A DNA stretch of 64,000 bases from Hemerocallis citrina (Eukaryota; Streptophyta; Magnoliopsida; Asparagales; Asphodelaceae): NCBI GenBank assembly GCA_017893485.1, contig CM030366.1:49121896-49185895 (forward strand), read 5' to 3'. Shown piece by piece: positions 9,042 to 20,829 of the stretch; within the stretch, counting starts at the first letter, position 1; each line of letters starts with the position of its first letter. Under the pieces are notes generated by a model. It saw only the letters and a program-made list of their open reading frames with translations, made no database searches and had not been told where the DNA came from. The translations under genes were made by a program, and so were the position numbers.

Positions 9042-12000
9042 TGTAGAACCCCGTATTTTCAAATATTAATTAAAAGATTTGAAAATGAATTAAAATAATT
9101 TTCTGAAGATTTAATAAATATATTATAAAGATCTATCTTTTCTTTACACGTGCAAAACACGTGCAAATAATTTTGGTGTAAATATACAATTTTATATTTT
9201 TAATAAGTTCTCATACTTATTATGGACTGTATTCTAAGTTTTTGGGATTTTCTGAATAAAGAAACTATTTTAACAAATACCTCGAAAGAGATGGGCTTTT
9301 ATGTAAAAAGTCGTTTGGATCTTAAATAAACTATGAAATATCGTTTTTACTGATATTCTGGTTTCCCATGGTTAGCATTTAAATTTAAACATATTTAGAT
9401 TTTATTTAAAATCGATTTGGTGAAGATTTAGTCAAAAAGGGTGTTTTTGCAAATAAGGAATTCATGTAGAACATTGTGCAAATGTTTTCTAGAGAGTAAA
9501 AGTCAAATATTTTGATTGGAAAATATAATATGTATTATTAGATATTATTTTGGATTTTTCTGGATTTTTATGAATATTTTATGAGGTATTTGCAAATATT
9601 ACAAAAGGGAGGGCTTTTGTGCAAAATTGCCACCCTGAGTGTAAATCCAAAATTTTCTTATCTCTGGGCTGTGCTGGGTTGTTGGAAAACTTAGTGGTAA
9701 AAGGATTTTATTTAGTTTTGATTTATTTAACTTATTTTAACTAAGAAAGGTTATATATGTGAAGTAATAAATTGAAAAATGACTATTTTGCAAAAGTACT
9801 TCAAAACCCTAATTCCTTTCAATCCTGGCCTGTATAAAAGAGGGTGTGCAGCCGTCATTCGCTGCACAACTCTAGATTATTATATTATAATTTTCTTGGT
9901 GATCAAAAGGAGAATTTTTGGATCTCGCAAAAAGGAAGGCTTTTCGTTGGATCCTTTCAATTCAAAGGTGAGTGATATAAATTTGTTCGTTGTTTGATTT
10001 ATGTGAGTGACATTGTTTTGTTTTATTTTTGATTTTGTGATGTGATATGAACTATGTATTGCGGTACGAATTATGTGAATAATTGTTATATTGTTGTTTG
10101 ACATGAATGTTATTCGGTATTTTGCATGAAAACAATGCGAAGGATTGTCGTTTGTACCATGTTTGTGAAATCTATGAATGATTAGTAGATCTTTGTTTAT
10201 AAAATTGTATTGCTAATGTTAAGATTCGAGCATGGTTGTGATCGGATGATGAGCATCTAGATCTTATATTTGTAAATCAGATTTTGATTAAGAGTTGTGA
10301 AAGAAATTTAGAATTGAGGAACCCTAATAGGAGAATTAGAATTTAGGACATGAAAACTTGAGTTTGGCATATTTGATGTTTTGAGTAATGTACCCATAAT
10401 GAGGAATTGTTGAGATTTGTCATTTTACCTGAATACGAGTTATTTTCATAAATAAAGAATCTTTAGAAAACTCCAGTTTTGATCTTTGTATTCAGACCTA
10501 AATTATGAGAACTGTGGGCCGACGGTCGACTGGTCTACTATTCAGTCGACTGGTACGACCCTATTGCTGTTGTATCTTCAGTTCTTTTGAAATCCCCTCT
10601 GGACAGTCGACTAGACTCTTAAGCAGTCGACTGGTGTCCTGAGATCTTTATTTTGTAAAATTATTTCAGTCCTTTCTGGACAGTCGACCTATCATCTTTA
10701 AGTCGACTTATGTACTTAGAATATTTTCTTGAGAATTATTGGAATTTTTTCTCGAGTAAGTTGACTGATGGCCTTCAAGTCGACTGTTATGACTTAGTTT
10801 ATTTTTTGTAAAATTTTGGATATTTGTCCTCTGGACAGTCGACTTACCACAGTATGAGTCGACTGCACCTGATGGATTTTTGTAACTTGAGTGTTCTTTC
10901 GAATGATTGGCTTTCAGATAATTCAGTCTATACTTTGCCTTCAGTAAGCATTTGATTCTAAGATATTCAGTTAGGTATTTGATTTGAGATATTCAGTTGA
11001 GCCACTTTGTTTAGTGGAACTTTGGTTTAGACTTTTGAGTTGAGTCACTAGGGGTGAGTGACCCTAGTATACCGGTGTTGAGTTATTTTTTTGAGGCCCG
11101 TGAGGCATTTCAGTTAGTCAGTTTTGAATTTAGGCCGGTAGGGTATACCAACTCTAGGTGATTCTTTAAGTAATTAAATAACCCAAATGATAAGAACAGG
11201 CACTAGTGGTGATATGATGAATGGGAACATGGGTTATGCACCTCAGTATGGCTTTAGATGTGGGATTTAATCTCAGGAATTATCCAAGTAACTTACTTGA
11301 GATGTGGGATTTATCTCCGGAATTATCCAGGTAAATTACCTGCGATGTGAGATATATCTCCGGAATTATCCAAGTGATTTGCTTGAGATGTGGGATTGAT
11401 CTCCGGAATTATCAAAGTCGAGGCGACGCACATGGGGTATTCATGTGATGATGTGTCAATGTTTAGATGTGGGATGATCTCCGGAATTATCCAGGTAAAT
11501 TACCTGAGATGTGGGATCTATTTCCAGAATTATCAAGCATGGGCTAATTCTCACAGTTTATCTTTATCTCGTAGTAGTCATCGTGATAGGATTAGTGGCA
11601 TAGCGGGGGATTGAACCATATGAAGTGGAGACGTTAAGGGCTTGCACCGAACCTATGTAGAATGGGATGCATAGACTTCGACAAGTATGCATTAGAGAGT
11701 CCGCATATAGATTTTGTGTTGTCTTGACTTGGTTTTATACATGTGTTTTCCAGTTTTCCTACTTGACACTTAGACTAGATGCACTTGTTTTTTTCATTCT
11801 ATGATGTTTTCATGCTTTACATCTTTGTTATTCCTCATTCTTTTATCATTGTGGTTAATACATGTTGTTGATGACCTTATGTTTTACAATTAAGTTATGT
11901 TGATTGTTTTATGTCATTCACACCATTTATGGCTAACTCCTTTAGTTTTGGGGTTCGGAATCATCTCTAGCCTCATATGTTACAGGTTGTTGCTTAGAGT

Positions 12001-12264
12001 TGGAGGCTTGGATGCTTGAGATAGTTTTGTGATATACTGATGTAATAGAGCTTGTGTAAAATTTAGTAAAAGAAGTGTTGTAAAAAGAATGTTGTAATTC
12101 AAGGTATTTTGTATTCCGCTGTGTTGGTAAAAGATTATTGTAATAAAAATTTGGAATAAAATCTATTTGTGTTTTTGGGCTATGTGTACTGTTACATTGA
12201 AGTTGAAGCTGGGATTGTGCCACGTATTTTCTAAGTTATTATATTAGAAATTCGGGGCGCTACA
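9042..12264 (+). repeat. Element J 3' LTR
   Basis: 3223-bp copy of the LTR at 2997-6180, ending GGGGCGCTACA before the CTTAT duplication. It keeps a segment at about 9826-9877 that is missing from the 5' copy and includes a TATA box. The palindrome pairs (from 10526) and the 42-bp tandem units (about 11256-11545) are also present. Confidence 0.93.
9833..9839 (+). promoter_or_regulatory. TATA box of J 3' LTR
   Basis: TATAAAA in the context CTGTATAAAAGAGGG, followed by a GC-richer stretch (CAGCCGTCATTCGCTGCAC) where the start of transcription is expected. A telo-box-like AAACCCTAA lies about 25 bp upstream. The whole element is absent from the 5' LTR. Confidence 0.7.
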
Positions 12265-12815
12265 CTTATCGATCACTAACCCTGGTCCATACCATGAAAG
12301 TTGAGTGAACTTCGTCTCATACTCCCTGACTGACAAGCTCCCCTGTTGCAGGCTCAGGAATTCCACTGCCTTCTTCTCCTGCACGTCCATTGGGAAGTAA
12401 TGGTCGCAGAACTCTTCCAGAAAGTCCTCCCAGGTAATAGTTTCATCTCCCAGGGTTTGCTTCATGGACTGCCACCGGACCTCGGCATCCTTCTCTAGCT
12501 GGATAGTCGCTAGCTTCACCCTGCTAGCCTCAGGAGTCTCCAAGACCTCGAACACAGTTTCAATCTGCCGGATCCAATCATCGGCTACATCAGGATCTGC
12601 CTTGCCCAAAAAAATGGGTGGTTTCATCCTTTTGAAGGATTCCACAAATATGATAGTCTCCAAGACTTGCACTGCCTGCCCTGTCCTAGTATTCGGTTCA
12701 CACTTGCGGCAAAGGTGTTGAGAGTTTGGTATACCCGTGCCAGTTCTATCTCCAGATCAAGTTGGTTGCCTTCACCGCTGGATCCTTCGCCATTTCGAGT
12801 TCTTCGTCTGGCCAT
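12265..12815 (-). pseudogene. gag: Gypsy element H: gag 5' part
   Basis: Starts at ATG 12815 (MARRRTRNGEGSSGEG) and runs to the J insertion at 12265, where it stops inside the segment GPGLVIDK. The N-terminal helix region LDLEIELARVYQTLN is followed, after a frame change near 12660, by the retrotransposon gag domain: ESFKRMKPPIFLGKADPDVA, then EFLSLQQGSLSVREYETKF. It aligns throughout with the F gag at 59728-60426. The remainder continues at 2996. The J insertion and the frame change make it non-functional. Confidence 0.88.
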
Positions 12816-12988
12816 TTCTGGGTCATAAAACTTCGTTAATCACCAAAAGTAACAACAACACAGACTTTTCTTCCAACAGAATTTATTCATTTCCAAAAAT
12901 AAACTTTATACTTTCAAAAATACAATTGGTCCATACAAAAACACCAGAAAACTCCAAATCTTCCTACAAATATAAAGCAGTCCAGATT

Positions 12989-13465
12989 CTACGGTTCCTC
13001 TTGGCTTCTCTGAGCTCTCCCCGTGGTTCATCTATTTCCTTCTACATCTTCTCACATCTCTGATGGCATTCTTGCTTCCCCCAACGAGTTTTTTTGTCTA
13101 GCAAGGTGCCGAGGATTCCTGTGTCGACACTTCTCCAGTTCCCATACTCACTGACTCAAGGCTGCGAAGTTCTGCCTATCCTCCGCATGATGTGCCTCCA
13201 TGTGGGTTACTCTCCACTGGTGGATAATCAGCTGCTTACGAAGGGAAGAGATAATATGGTCCTTCTTGTCTCGAACCGGCTCTTCATCCGAGGATTCATC
13301 TTGGGAATCAGGTGGAGGTGGAGTGATCTCTTGAGATTCGGGCAATTCTCCCTCTTCCTCTTCTAGGTCTTCCTCTTCTTCGGGTTCTTCTTCTTCTTCT
13401 TCTTCAGGGTCCTAAAAGAATAGTTCCTCTTGCACTTCATCCACTGGGTTTTGGTTATCAGCCAT
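12989..13465 (-). pseudogene. Element H ORF0: acidic coiled-coil protein upstream of gag (decayed)
   Basis: From ATG 13465 (MADNQNPVDE) the frame runs through a very acidic block (Glu-rich, about residues 19-40), then ESQEITPPPPDSQDESSDEE, then a probable helical segment (KDHIISSLRKQLIIHQW). Near its end VWEL and LREAK match the F counterpart. There are at least two in-frame stops (after EELFF and after FAALSQ) and a frameshift near the end; the last conserved codons reach the TAG at 12989-12991. It lies between the primer site and gag, about 170 bp before the gag ATG. Conservation with F shows it was a real gene. I do not recognise the family, and no function can be assigned. Confidence 0.7.
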
Positions 13466-13614
13466 CGTATAGGGAAAAGGAGGAGAATATATCAGTGTAT
13501 AGAGCAACACAAAGGTAAATCAACCTACATTTAAATATCTATAAACTGAACTCACATTTCTAATGTCCATCCTAATGTGTCGTCCTTATAATTTTGGACT
13601 ACTTATTGAAGTCG
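13466..13614 (-). other. Element H leader between primer site and ORF0
   Basis: No gene. Read on the minus strand it ends in a pyrimidine-rich stretch (TTCTCCTCCTTTTCCC) followed by TATACG and the ORF0 ATG. In F the same place ends in AAG directly before ATG, so an ancestral acceptor AG may have mutated to CG here. Confidence 0.5.
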
Positions 13615-13626
13615 GCTCTGATACCA
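13615..13626 (-). promoter_or_regulatory. Primer binding site of element H
   Basis: GCTCTGATACCA on the plus strand, that is TGGTATCAGAGC on the minus strand, three bases from the LTR end at 13630. It matches initiator-Met tRNA. Confidence 0.9.
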
Positions 13627-13629
13627 GTC

Positions 13630-16600
13630 TGTAACGCTCCAAATTCCAAACACATGTAATTCGTAGCAAGTACAGGATCTTTTACTTCAACATCGTACAA
13701 ATTCCAGGAATTTAAAACTTTTTATTTACATTATGTTCTTTACAACAGTACAGTGGAATTAAATAAATATAATGCAATTTACAATAATGAAAATTCTTCA
13801 TTCTTGAAACAACTCATCATAGTGACTTCAAGTTCATGCCAAGTCCAATCCTGCACTAGGAAACTGTGGGCACGTCAGTTGCATAGAACTTACGCAATGC
13901 TGTAATACATCGATTCTTCTACTTTAGTAAACACAAATTTGAATGCAAACAGTAGAAGTGACTACTCTAGTAGTGTCAGTGTATGATATGACTTAGTGCC
14001 CAATGCAGATATTACACTGCGATGACACTAATGCATACTTGTTCGGATTCTATACATCCCATACTACATAGGTCCGCGGGCAACCCCTTACGTACTCCAC
14101 ATTACAGGGTTCAATCCCTCGCCATGAAATCCTACTCGGTAACAAAACAAGGTTCAGACATCCCACAAGAATGGATTCCAGCTCCGGAGTACACCATCCA
14201 ACTATACAGAATCCACCTCGTGCAGACATCCCGCAAGTGCCGCTCTTACCCCGGAATATCAAGATCCACCTCCCATCTGCCCAACTATTCATGATCCCGG
14301 AGTATACCACCCGATCGTCCATAATCCTGGATTTAATTGAGGCTCATCTCATTCCGCATCACAGTCCCGCAGTACACCGCCCGACTGGATTTAGGGAAAT
14401 TACAGTTTCGGAGTACACCGCCTAATTAAATCTATAGTCTCGGAGTACACTGCCCGACTATATAGAAACGCCCCACTGACGTTTACCCAGGTTTCATCAC
14501 ATCTTCTAGTGCATACCCTTAAGTTTGAAACATGAAAAATAATACCACCTAGATCTAGCTTATCCTCTTACCGGTCTTAAATAATATACCGAGAACGATA
14601 GCCCATATTAGCCACTTCTCATATTTCAATAATCATTTTCATCACTTTGTCGGTACTTTGGGTCTCACTTAGTCTCTAGAATCAACATAATTCATGTTCA
14701 CAACACCGTAGATTATTCATACCCTCTTTATTCACATTTTGAAATTTCATTCTTTCACATATCCAATTATTCTCTTGTTCACACAACTCAGTTATTTGTA
14801 TAACTAGTTTCATAGTCTTATCTAACATTTCAAATCAACATTCTCTATGTAAAATAGATAGTTTATTCGCCCCCTTCTAATAGAATTCTCAATGAAGTTG
14901 TAATTACATTCAATAGATTCTTTTTCTAAACAATACAATATTCAACTTCGAATTTTATTCCTTAACAACCTCAAATTAACTCTATATCGAGTTTAATCCA
15001 AAAAACTTTTAAAATACTTCTAGTCAAAATAATCAAAGTTTGCTTCTTAATCAAATAGTAAATTAGTATTTATTTAGTTCCAAACTCCATTTCGTATTCA
15101 ACTCAATCTTTACATTTTCTCCTTAATTCACATATTAAACCTCATAATACAACCCTTGACAAGATAATTAAATGCCTCTTAATTCCTCATAAGGTACATC
15201 TTACTAACATTCCAATTTTTAATCCAATTTTATACTTTGTAAAAGCTTTATGACAATTAGATAAAAGACATCAACCCAATGGTATTGAAAAAATCATATA
15301 AACTCCAATACTACTCCAAAATTAGATTTCCTAGGTTCATAGAAAACATAATTGAGTCTACTACAACTTTGTAGTTAAGATCATCTAAAATCATCATCAA
15401 TTTCTTCGTCTAATTTCTATTACAAATCAATATGTTCAAAATCCAAAAACTTCTGCTCATGCTACTTGTAAAAATCACATAAAAATCTTTATTTCATGAA
15501 ACTATGTGTTCTTTAGATCAAATTAAAGATATACAAGTATACTGTAACTTTGTAGTTAAAAGTTTCTCCAAAATATTGTGCCTATAACCCTAAATTCTTC
15601 GAAATCTACAGGAGGGTCGAAATGTTATATACAGATTGCCACTGTTCAATCTTGTAAAATTCATTATAAATTCAATTCTGTATGAAAAATTGATTTCTTA
15701 GACTTTACAGAAAGGTCAACAAGTCTACTTTAAGTTCTTAGTTTTGGCTTTTCTCAAAATACTTCATCTAAGATGTCGACAAGATCAAAATCCTAAATGT
15801 ATACAAATTTTCAGCAACTAGCCAACTGCCAACCAGTCCTAAGTTTGGATTCTATTAAAATAGTAAACGATATCCGAATATTATGAAATTTTAAAGAGTT
15901 GTTCTTGACATACTTGAGATACTCCTGTAATAATTTTGGCTCTAGATTCCATCTAGTTTAATAGTTATGATTTTTTGAACTACTTCTAGCACCCAAAACA
16001 AAACCTTATGAAAATGCCCCCAAATCAAACTCATCATAATTTCACACATTCAATCAACAAAAAATAATCTAAGCATGAATGTTCAATCTACATAAGTTAT
16101 CATGTATCTAATAATTCACACATATCTAGCATTCTACTGATCAAACTATATTAGAAAATTGGAGAAACACCAACATCAAAAGATCCTAGTAGTAGAATCC
16201 TTTAGGCAAAAATGCACCAAAACTCCAAGCTCCACACCTAAGAAACATCCGGCCTTCTCTTAGAGCAATCCCGCAAGCACCCTCTTTCTATCTCTCTTAA
16301 TTTTGCTTAGAGTTTGTGTGTTGTTCATGACAAAGATAGGGACCATCTATAGAAAAATTGTGTGGTCAAAATAGCTTCCCACTACCCAAAATAACTTCCC
16401 ACTCACACACAACTCACCCCACTCTCTCCTCACTCCCAACTATAGGCCGGCCAACCCCTCAATGTGCACAAAAGCACATGCACGCGTATCAAATGTGCAC
16501 ACTCTTTCATACAAATTAATTTTTATTAAATTAGATGTATGTGTGTTACACATGCGAAGTATACTAGATATCATATGTATATTTAAGTGCCAAAATAATC

Positions 16601-16802
16601 ATGGGCTTTAAAATTTTAATTAATCTTAGTGGGCTACAAAATAAATTTAGGCCTAATGGATTTAATTAAAAATAAATCACACAATTATGACAAAAAAAAG
16701 AGAAGAAAATGTTCATGACTCAAGAAACTTTTAGGAACAAAATGTGCATAAAATTTTACATGCAATGCATGTGAAAAATAATTTTTATTTGGGGATGTTA
16801 CA
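13630..16802 (-). repeat. Element H 5' LTR
   Basis: 3173 bp, starting TGTAACATCC and ending GGAGCGTTACA when read on the minus strand. The 3' LTR is outside the window. Near its end it carries imperfect tandem units with GGAGTACACC words (about 14190-14460). At 14028-14095 it holds the block shared with LTRs J, F, E and A. The part at about 16200-16260 aligns in position with the donor-like site of F but has no clear GT. H was inserted into Tat-like sequence; the right flank begins AACAT at 16803. Confidence 0.88.
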
Positions 16803-16804
16803 AA

Positions 16805-17180
16805 CATGGGGCAGACTTCTCCACTGACAAGTTAAATTCCTCAGAACGAGTGCCTGGAAATGGCACTCCGACTCCGAGCACGGTGCAGACTTCTCCGCTA
16901 ACAAGTTAAAAGCCTCGGAGCGAGTGCCTCGAACTGGCGCTCCGACTCCGAGTATGGGGCAGACTTCTCCACTAACAAGTTAAAAACCTCGGAATGAGTG
17001 CCTTGAAATGATGCTTTAACTCCGAGCATGGCGCAAACTTCTCCACTGAAAAGTTAAAAGCCTCAGAATGAGTACCTCGAAATCACGCTCTAACTTTGAG
17101 CATGGTGCAGGTTCCTTAGCTATCAAGTCAAATACCTCGAAATGAGTGCCTCGAAATGGCACCGCAATTCTGAGCACGAT
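16805..17180 (+). repeat. 74-bp tandem array, five copies (Tat-like)
   Basis: GCAGACTTCTCC-type words start at 16811, 16885, 16959, 17033 (GCAAAC) and 17107, an exact 74-bp period. Each unit contains CCTCGGA, GAGTGCCTCGAAATGG and CTCCGACTCCGAGCA words. The array at 27413-27900 has a 73-bp period and shares CCTCGGAATGGTGCTCCGA. Tandem arrays in untranslated regions are a known trait of Tat/Ogre gypsy elements; the assignment to that group is inferred. Confidence 0.8.
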
Positions 17181-17261
17181 GTTGTCTCCATAGGCACCCT
17201 AACTCTGGACTTATCCTAATTTCCACCACTACCAAAGTCTCAGATCACTCCACAACACGAA

Positions 17262-19817
17262 TCGACTTGAAAAATGAATACAATAGAGGTGGCCAGTCCG
17301 CAATTAGCAAAACAAATTAAAAGGGATAAACTTCTATGGCTATCTCGCTTTTCAAACTTAGCTGCCACTATCAACCTGCCATTACATGGTCGTCTTGCTC
17401 TTCAGTCCCAGTTGTTGTCATCAGCCTGCCATTGCACGTCGCCTCGGCTTTTTGCCATCTCCAAGTCATCAAGTGCAGAAGAGGCATCATAGCGACGAAA
17501 AGCGATGAAGATGAAGGGTACTGGATTGGCCGAACAAGTCAACGATCCCTACAAAAGATTAAATCGCCGTGCAAAAGAGGTACCACACGTACTTTGACTT
17601 CTGGCCAAGAGATAAGTGTCGTCGTCAAGAAGGAGGTCGGCAGGCACAAGAGTCCCCTCAGAATCGGCATCGCAGGCTCGGTCTTGACCCATAAGAGAGA
17701 CACTCATGAAGCCTCGGAACCAGAATGAGCAGAACCAACATGGCTCCAGGGTCGGCGGACTTAGCACAACCCATCATCCCCGTAACCACATCAGCATACG
17801 TCAAGCATGGGGATGAAGAGTCCTCTGATGGATGGAACCCTCATTCCTCAGCTTCGGCCTGACATCGACTATCCTTAGAGCTCGGTGGGCAAAATATCAG
17901 ATCTCAAATCCTGGGACGAGCATGAAGTCCCACGGCCGGACACCAATCCCAGTCGGATCGAGCTCCATCTCCTCAGACTATTCCCTACCGCCCTCGACCA
18001 TTAGGATGTCATCCGGAGCACGCATCGATGAGTAGATCGAGTACGAAGTCGTCAGACAGAGTTGTGAAATTTGTGTGCCAGTCCCAAAAGAATGAGGGAA
18101 CTTATAGGTGTTGTGAAGAACTCCCTACCTTCATCTTGGGTAATGCTATAATTTCCTAGGTGCCTCGAATATCCCAAACGGTCACATCAGCCAATACATG
18201 TCAGGCCACGTGGCAATCCAAGAGAGACGATGTAGCATCCGACCCTAAGGTTTTCCTTTCTCAAAGACTTCACCTCGGGCTTATGCCTCGGTGTGGCATC
18301 GAGACTGAACCTTACGACGAAATCTTGAAGATCTCTCTTCGGGCTTGTTCCCTCGTCTTGTCTGACCCCGAGGATTCATGCCAAAACCCCAAAATTTTGA
18401 CCACAGGTTCACCCCTCGACATGGCATCTGAGGCTGAAGCCTTGCAGTGATCAACATCAGGGATTTATCCTTGTAATTGCTCCCTTGGGTAGGGTACCCG
18501 ACCTCAACGTCACCCCGAACTTCTCCGAGACTTGTCTATCGGGCACACCAATCCAGGAAAAGACTTCGACCAAGATGACGCAACCAATGTGGCTTAGCGC
18601 CAGCCTATTCAACAGAATGATTCGCAGAGAGGTCTAAAGAAAAAGTCTTTTATTAAGCAGAGCAACTACAATAAAGGCGGTGGCCAGTCAGCAGTTGGAA
18701 AATCAAACAACAAGCTATAGCTAAATACTCTAACAATTGACATTTTGCCTTGCTAAACACACTTACAATTGATCTCTTGCCTCAGGCCAATTTCCCCAAC
18801 ACCATCGGCGCACAGAAGAGGCATTATACAAGCCTCGGTTGTAAAAGGTCGGCCAGCTGGGGCAAGCGCATGGTTACAGCTCTCCCACGTGGACCGGCTA
18901 TAAGTACCCACCTGGAGAGTCGCCGCCCTGATGACAAGTCTTACGCTATGGGAGCCGCGCCAGTGCACGCGAAACGCATGGAGGATACCTTGGTAAAGAA
19001 AAAGCACCATATCACCACCTCTATCCTTGAGCAGCTCCCCGAGCCGGCGTCGGATAACATGAACAAACTCTACATGGGATGAATCTATTCATCCGGGTCC
19101 CGAGAGTCCAGAGAGGTACACAGATCTCAGAACCAGGGGTACAAGTGATCAAGTTTGACATGAAGTACCCTAATCTTTTTCGAGCCCCTCTGTACTGAGT
19201 CCATCAGTACCAAGCGCACTGACCAAATAGATACCACCAAGTCCTCGAGGGATGCAATCGAGTGACGTTGTCATCCCTCTGGACTCGGTGGGTAAAGCTT
19301 CAAATCTCAGAACCTGGGACGGTAGCCTACGGTGTTAGACCCAAACACTGATCCCCTCGTGGTCAAATACTCGGATAGCTAGGCAGAACCCCTAACATCA
19401 CAGCCATCAAAGAAAATTTTGTTGGGGAATCACTTGGAGATGGGGGTTATTTAAAAGTAACTTCAACTCTCCTATTTATAGCAGTCAACACTTCAACTTC
19501 CAAGATGCCTTGAATTCCTCAAACATGTGACGTAAGCCAACACGTGTCGACTCACATGACCACATAGAGTGGCTTACGGAGCGGAGGCCTTGGACCCACT
19601 CATTCACGACCGATGCTCAAGGCTCTACTTACGGTATCGATAGAAGAAACAAAGGAAAATAATAAAATGAGTCTTATTCATAAATAAAACTGAGTACAAA
19701 TGCGGTGGCCAGTCCGCGACAAGGCAAAAATACAAGAGACTCGGTGGCGCTGCCTAGAGGCTCCCTTCAGGATGACGGAAGTAGAGGGACCTTATCGACC
19801 CCGATTGTGGAGTTGAC
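17262..19817 (+). repeat. Degenerate Tat-like sequence with about 1.4-kb direct duplication
   Basis: No intact gene. The phrase GGTGGCCAGTC(C/A)GC starts at 17290, 18674 and 19702. The phrase CTCGGTGGG(C/T)AAA, followed by ATCTCA and CCTGGGACG, occurs at about 17879 and 19286. Both give an offset of about 1.38-1.41 kb between the first copies. Words such as CAGAAGAGGCAT(C/T)AT recur with the same offset (about 17478 and 18812). Short ORFs here are not convincing. Confidence 0.6.
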
Positions 19818-20045
19818 CTAGACATCAATGGTTGGGTCATCCGCTTCAGCTTTCCGCATGATATCAATTATCTTTGCGCCAACAGCTAGGCCCCCGATGT
19901 TGAGGTTCGGGTATGTTCTCTTGACGTGCTCAAGAGCCATGCCATACCCTTCGTCTTGGGCATCGGTCACCTGTTGCACAGTCTCTGCTAGCTCCTTCTT
20001 AAGTCTCTTCTCCTTTGCCTGCCACGCCAGTTGCTCCTTGCTCAA
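19818..20045 (-). pseudogene. Coiled-coil ORF fragment of Tat-like retroelement
   Basis: 75-residue open fragment on the minus strand without an ATG. Residues 1-30 form a Lys/Glu/Gln-rich probable coiled coil (QLAWQAKEKRLKKELAETVQ), followed by DEGYGMALEHVKRTYPNLN. Plant proteins annotated as putative gypsy-type transposon proteins have a similar coil plus a short Tyr-Pro region, from general knowledge of the group. The surrounding sequence is repetitive and broken, so this is a remnant. Confidence 0.45.
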
Positions 20046-20364
20046 CTTCTACCTCTACCAGCAGCTCCTCTCGAGCTTCCTTCTCCTTTTCCAGCTCCTC
20101 CTGTGCCTTATTCACGGTCGGCCAAATGCCAACATTCCGACGCAATAGGTCCTTCTGACCTGCCTTAGCCATCAAGGCCCGATCTGCTCGACCCTGCTGA
20201 CAGTCACATGTAGAGAGAATAGAGTGTCAAACCAAAAACCACAAGATGGAATGAAATCATCAGTGAGACAACACAATCACTAGAACAGAAGCCTGCACCC
20301 AACAGATGTAAATCTCCTCCTTGGAAACCTTAGTCAAAGAGGTATGATCTTGGGCGGTGGCGAG

Positions 20365-20829
20365 TAGCACTGTTACATTTACCAGATACTCAGACCCGAC
20401 CCAGACCTGGCATTGGACTGAAACCGATCAGATCTATATGGATCCGGGTCCAGGTCCTAAAATAAGATTCGATGCACTTCCATGTACGGGTCCGCTCAAA
20501 ATAGAACCGACCCGAACCCTGTAAAAATACACCCAAAAATATAAAATTTGAATAATAGGGTTATAGGGATATATACATTTAAATAGTAATTGTTGAGGAT
20601 AGATGTCTAAATATAATATTTATTCATGTACTTAAGTGCAAAAATTGTTGGAACCGTAGGATATCATGTGCAAAAATACTTAAGTGGAAATATTTATTCC
20701 CTGCTACCGACCTGATGAGTAGATTTTTTAAACTAGGACGCAGACCCATACCGGTTCTAGCAAGTCCGGGTCCGGGTCCGGGTCCGGGTAGTGGAGGACC
20801 CGACCCAATAGGACCCGATAGTAGCTCTA
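20365..20829. mobile_element. hAT-like MITE with 8-bp target duplication
   Basis: 465 bp flanked by a perfect 8-bp duplication GTGGCGAG (20357-20364 and 20830-20837). The ends read TAGCACTGTTAC on the left and TAGAGCTACTATC on the right (reverse complement), an imperfect terminal inverted repeat. Subterminal ACCCGACC and GGGTCCGGGTCC words occur, as in many plant hAT derivatives. There is no transposase. It lies in Tat-like sequence 40 bp from the edge of LTR G. Confidence 0.75.

Larger units (their letters stand above)
2997..12264 (+). mobile_element. Non-autonomous gypsy retrotransposon J, complete
   Basis: Complete LTR element of 9.27 kb. The LTRs (2997-6180 and 9042-12264) start TGTAGAA and end GCTACA, and a perfect 5-bp target duplication CTTAT flanks it (2992-2996 and 12265-12269). 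A primer site follows the 5' LTR and a purine tract precedes the 3' LTR. The 2.86-kb interior holds a T-rich spacer, an intact mini-gag and a dead protease fragment, but no RT, RNase H or integrase, so movement must have used enzymes from a relative. It sits inside the gag gene of the minus-strand element H. The LTRs differ by a few percent by eye, plus one deletion of about 40-50 bp in the 5' copy. Confidence 0.93.

Noticed and set aside
14100..14120. tRNA T-arm-like GGGTTCAATCCCTCGCC
   Set aside because: The surrounding sequence forms no cloverleaf, and the same place in LTR J (GGGGATTGAACCC near 5518) shows it is a conserved part of the LTR.
17336..17728. 130-codon ORF in the Tat-like region
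   Set aside because: No domain, and the region is a degenerate duplication whose second copy (about 18730-19100) does not keep the frame.
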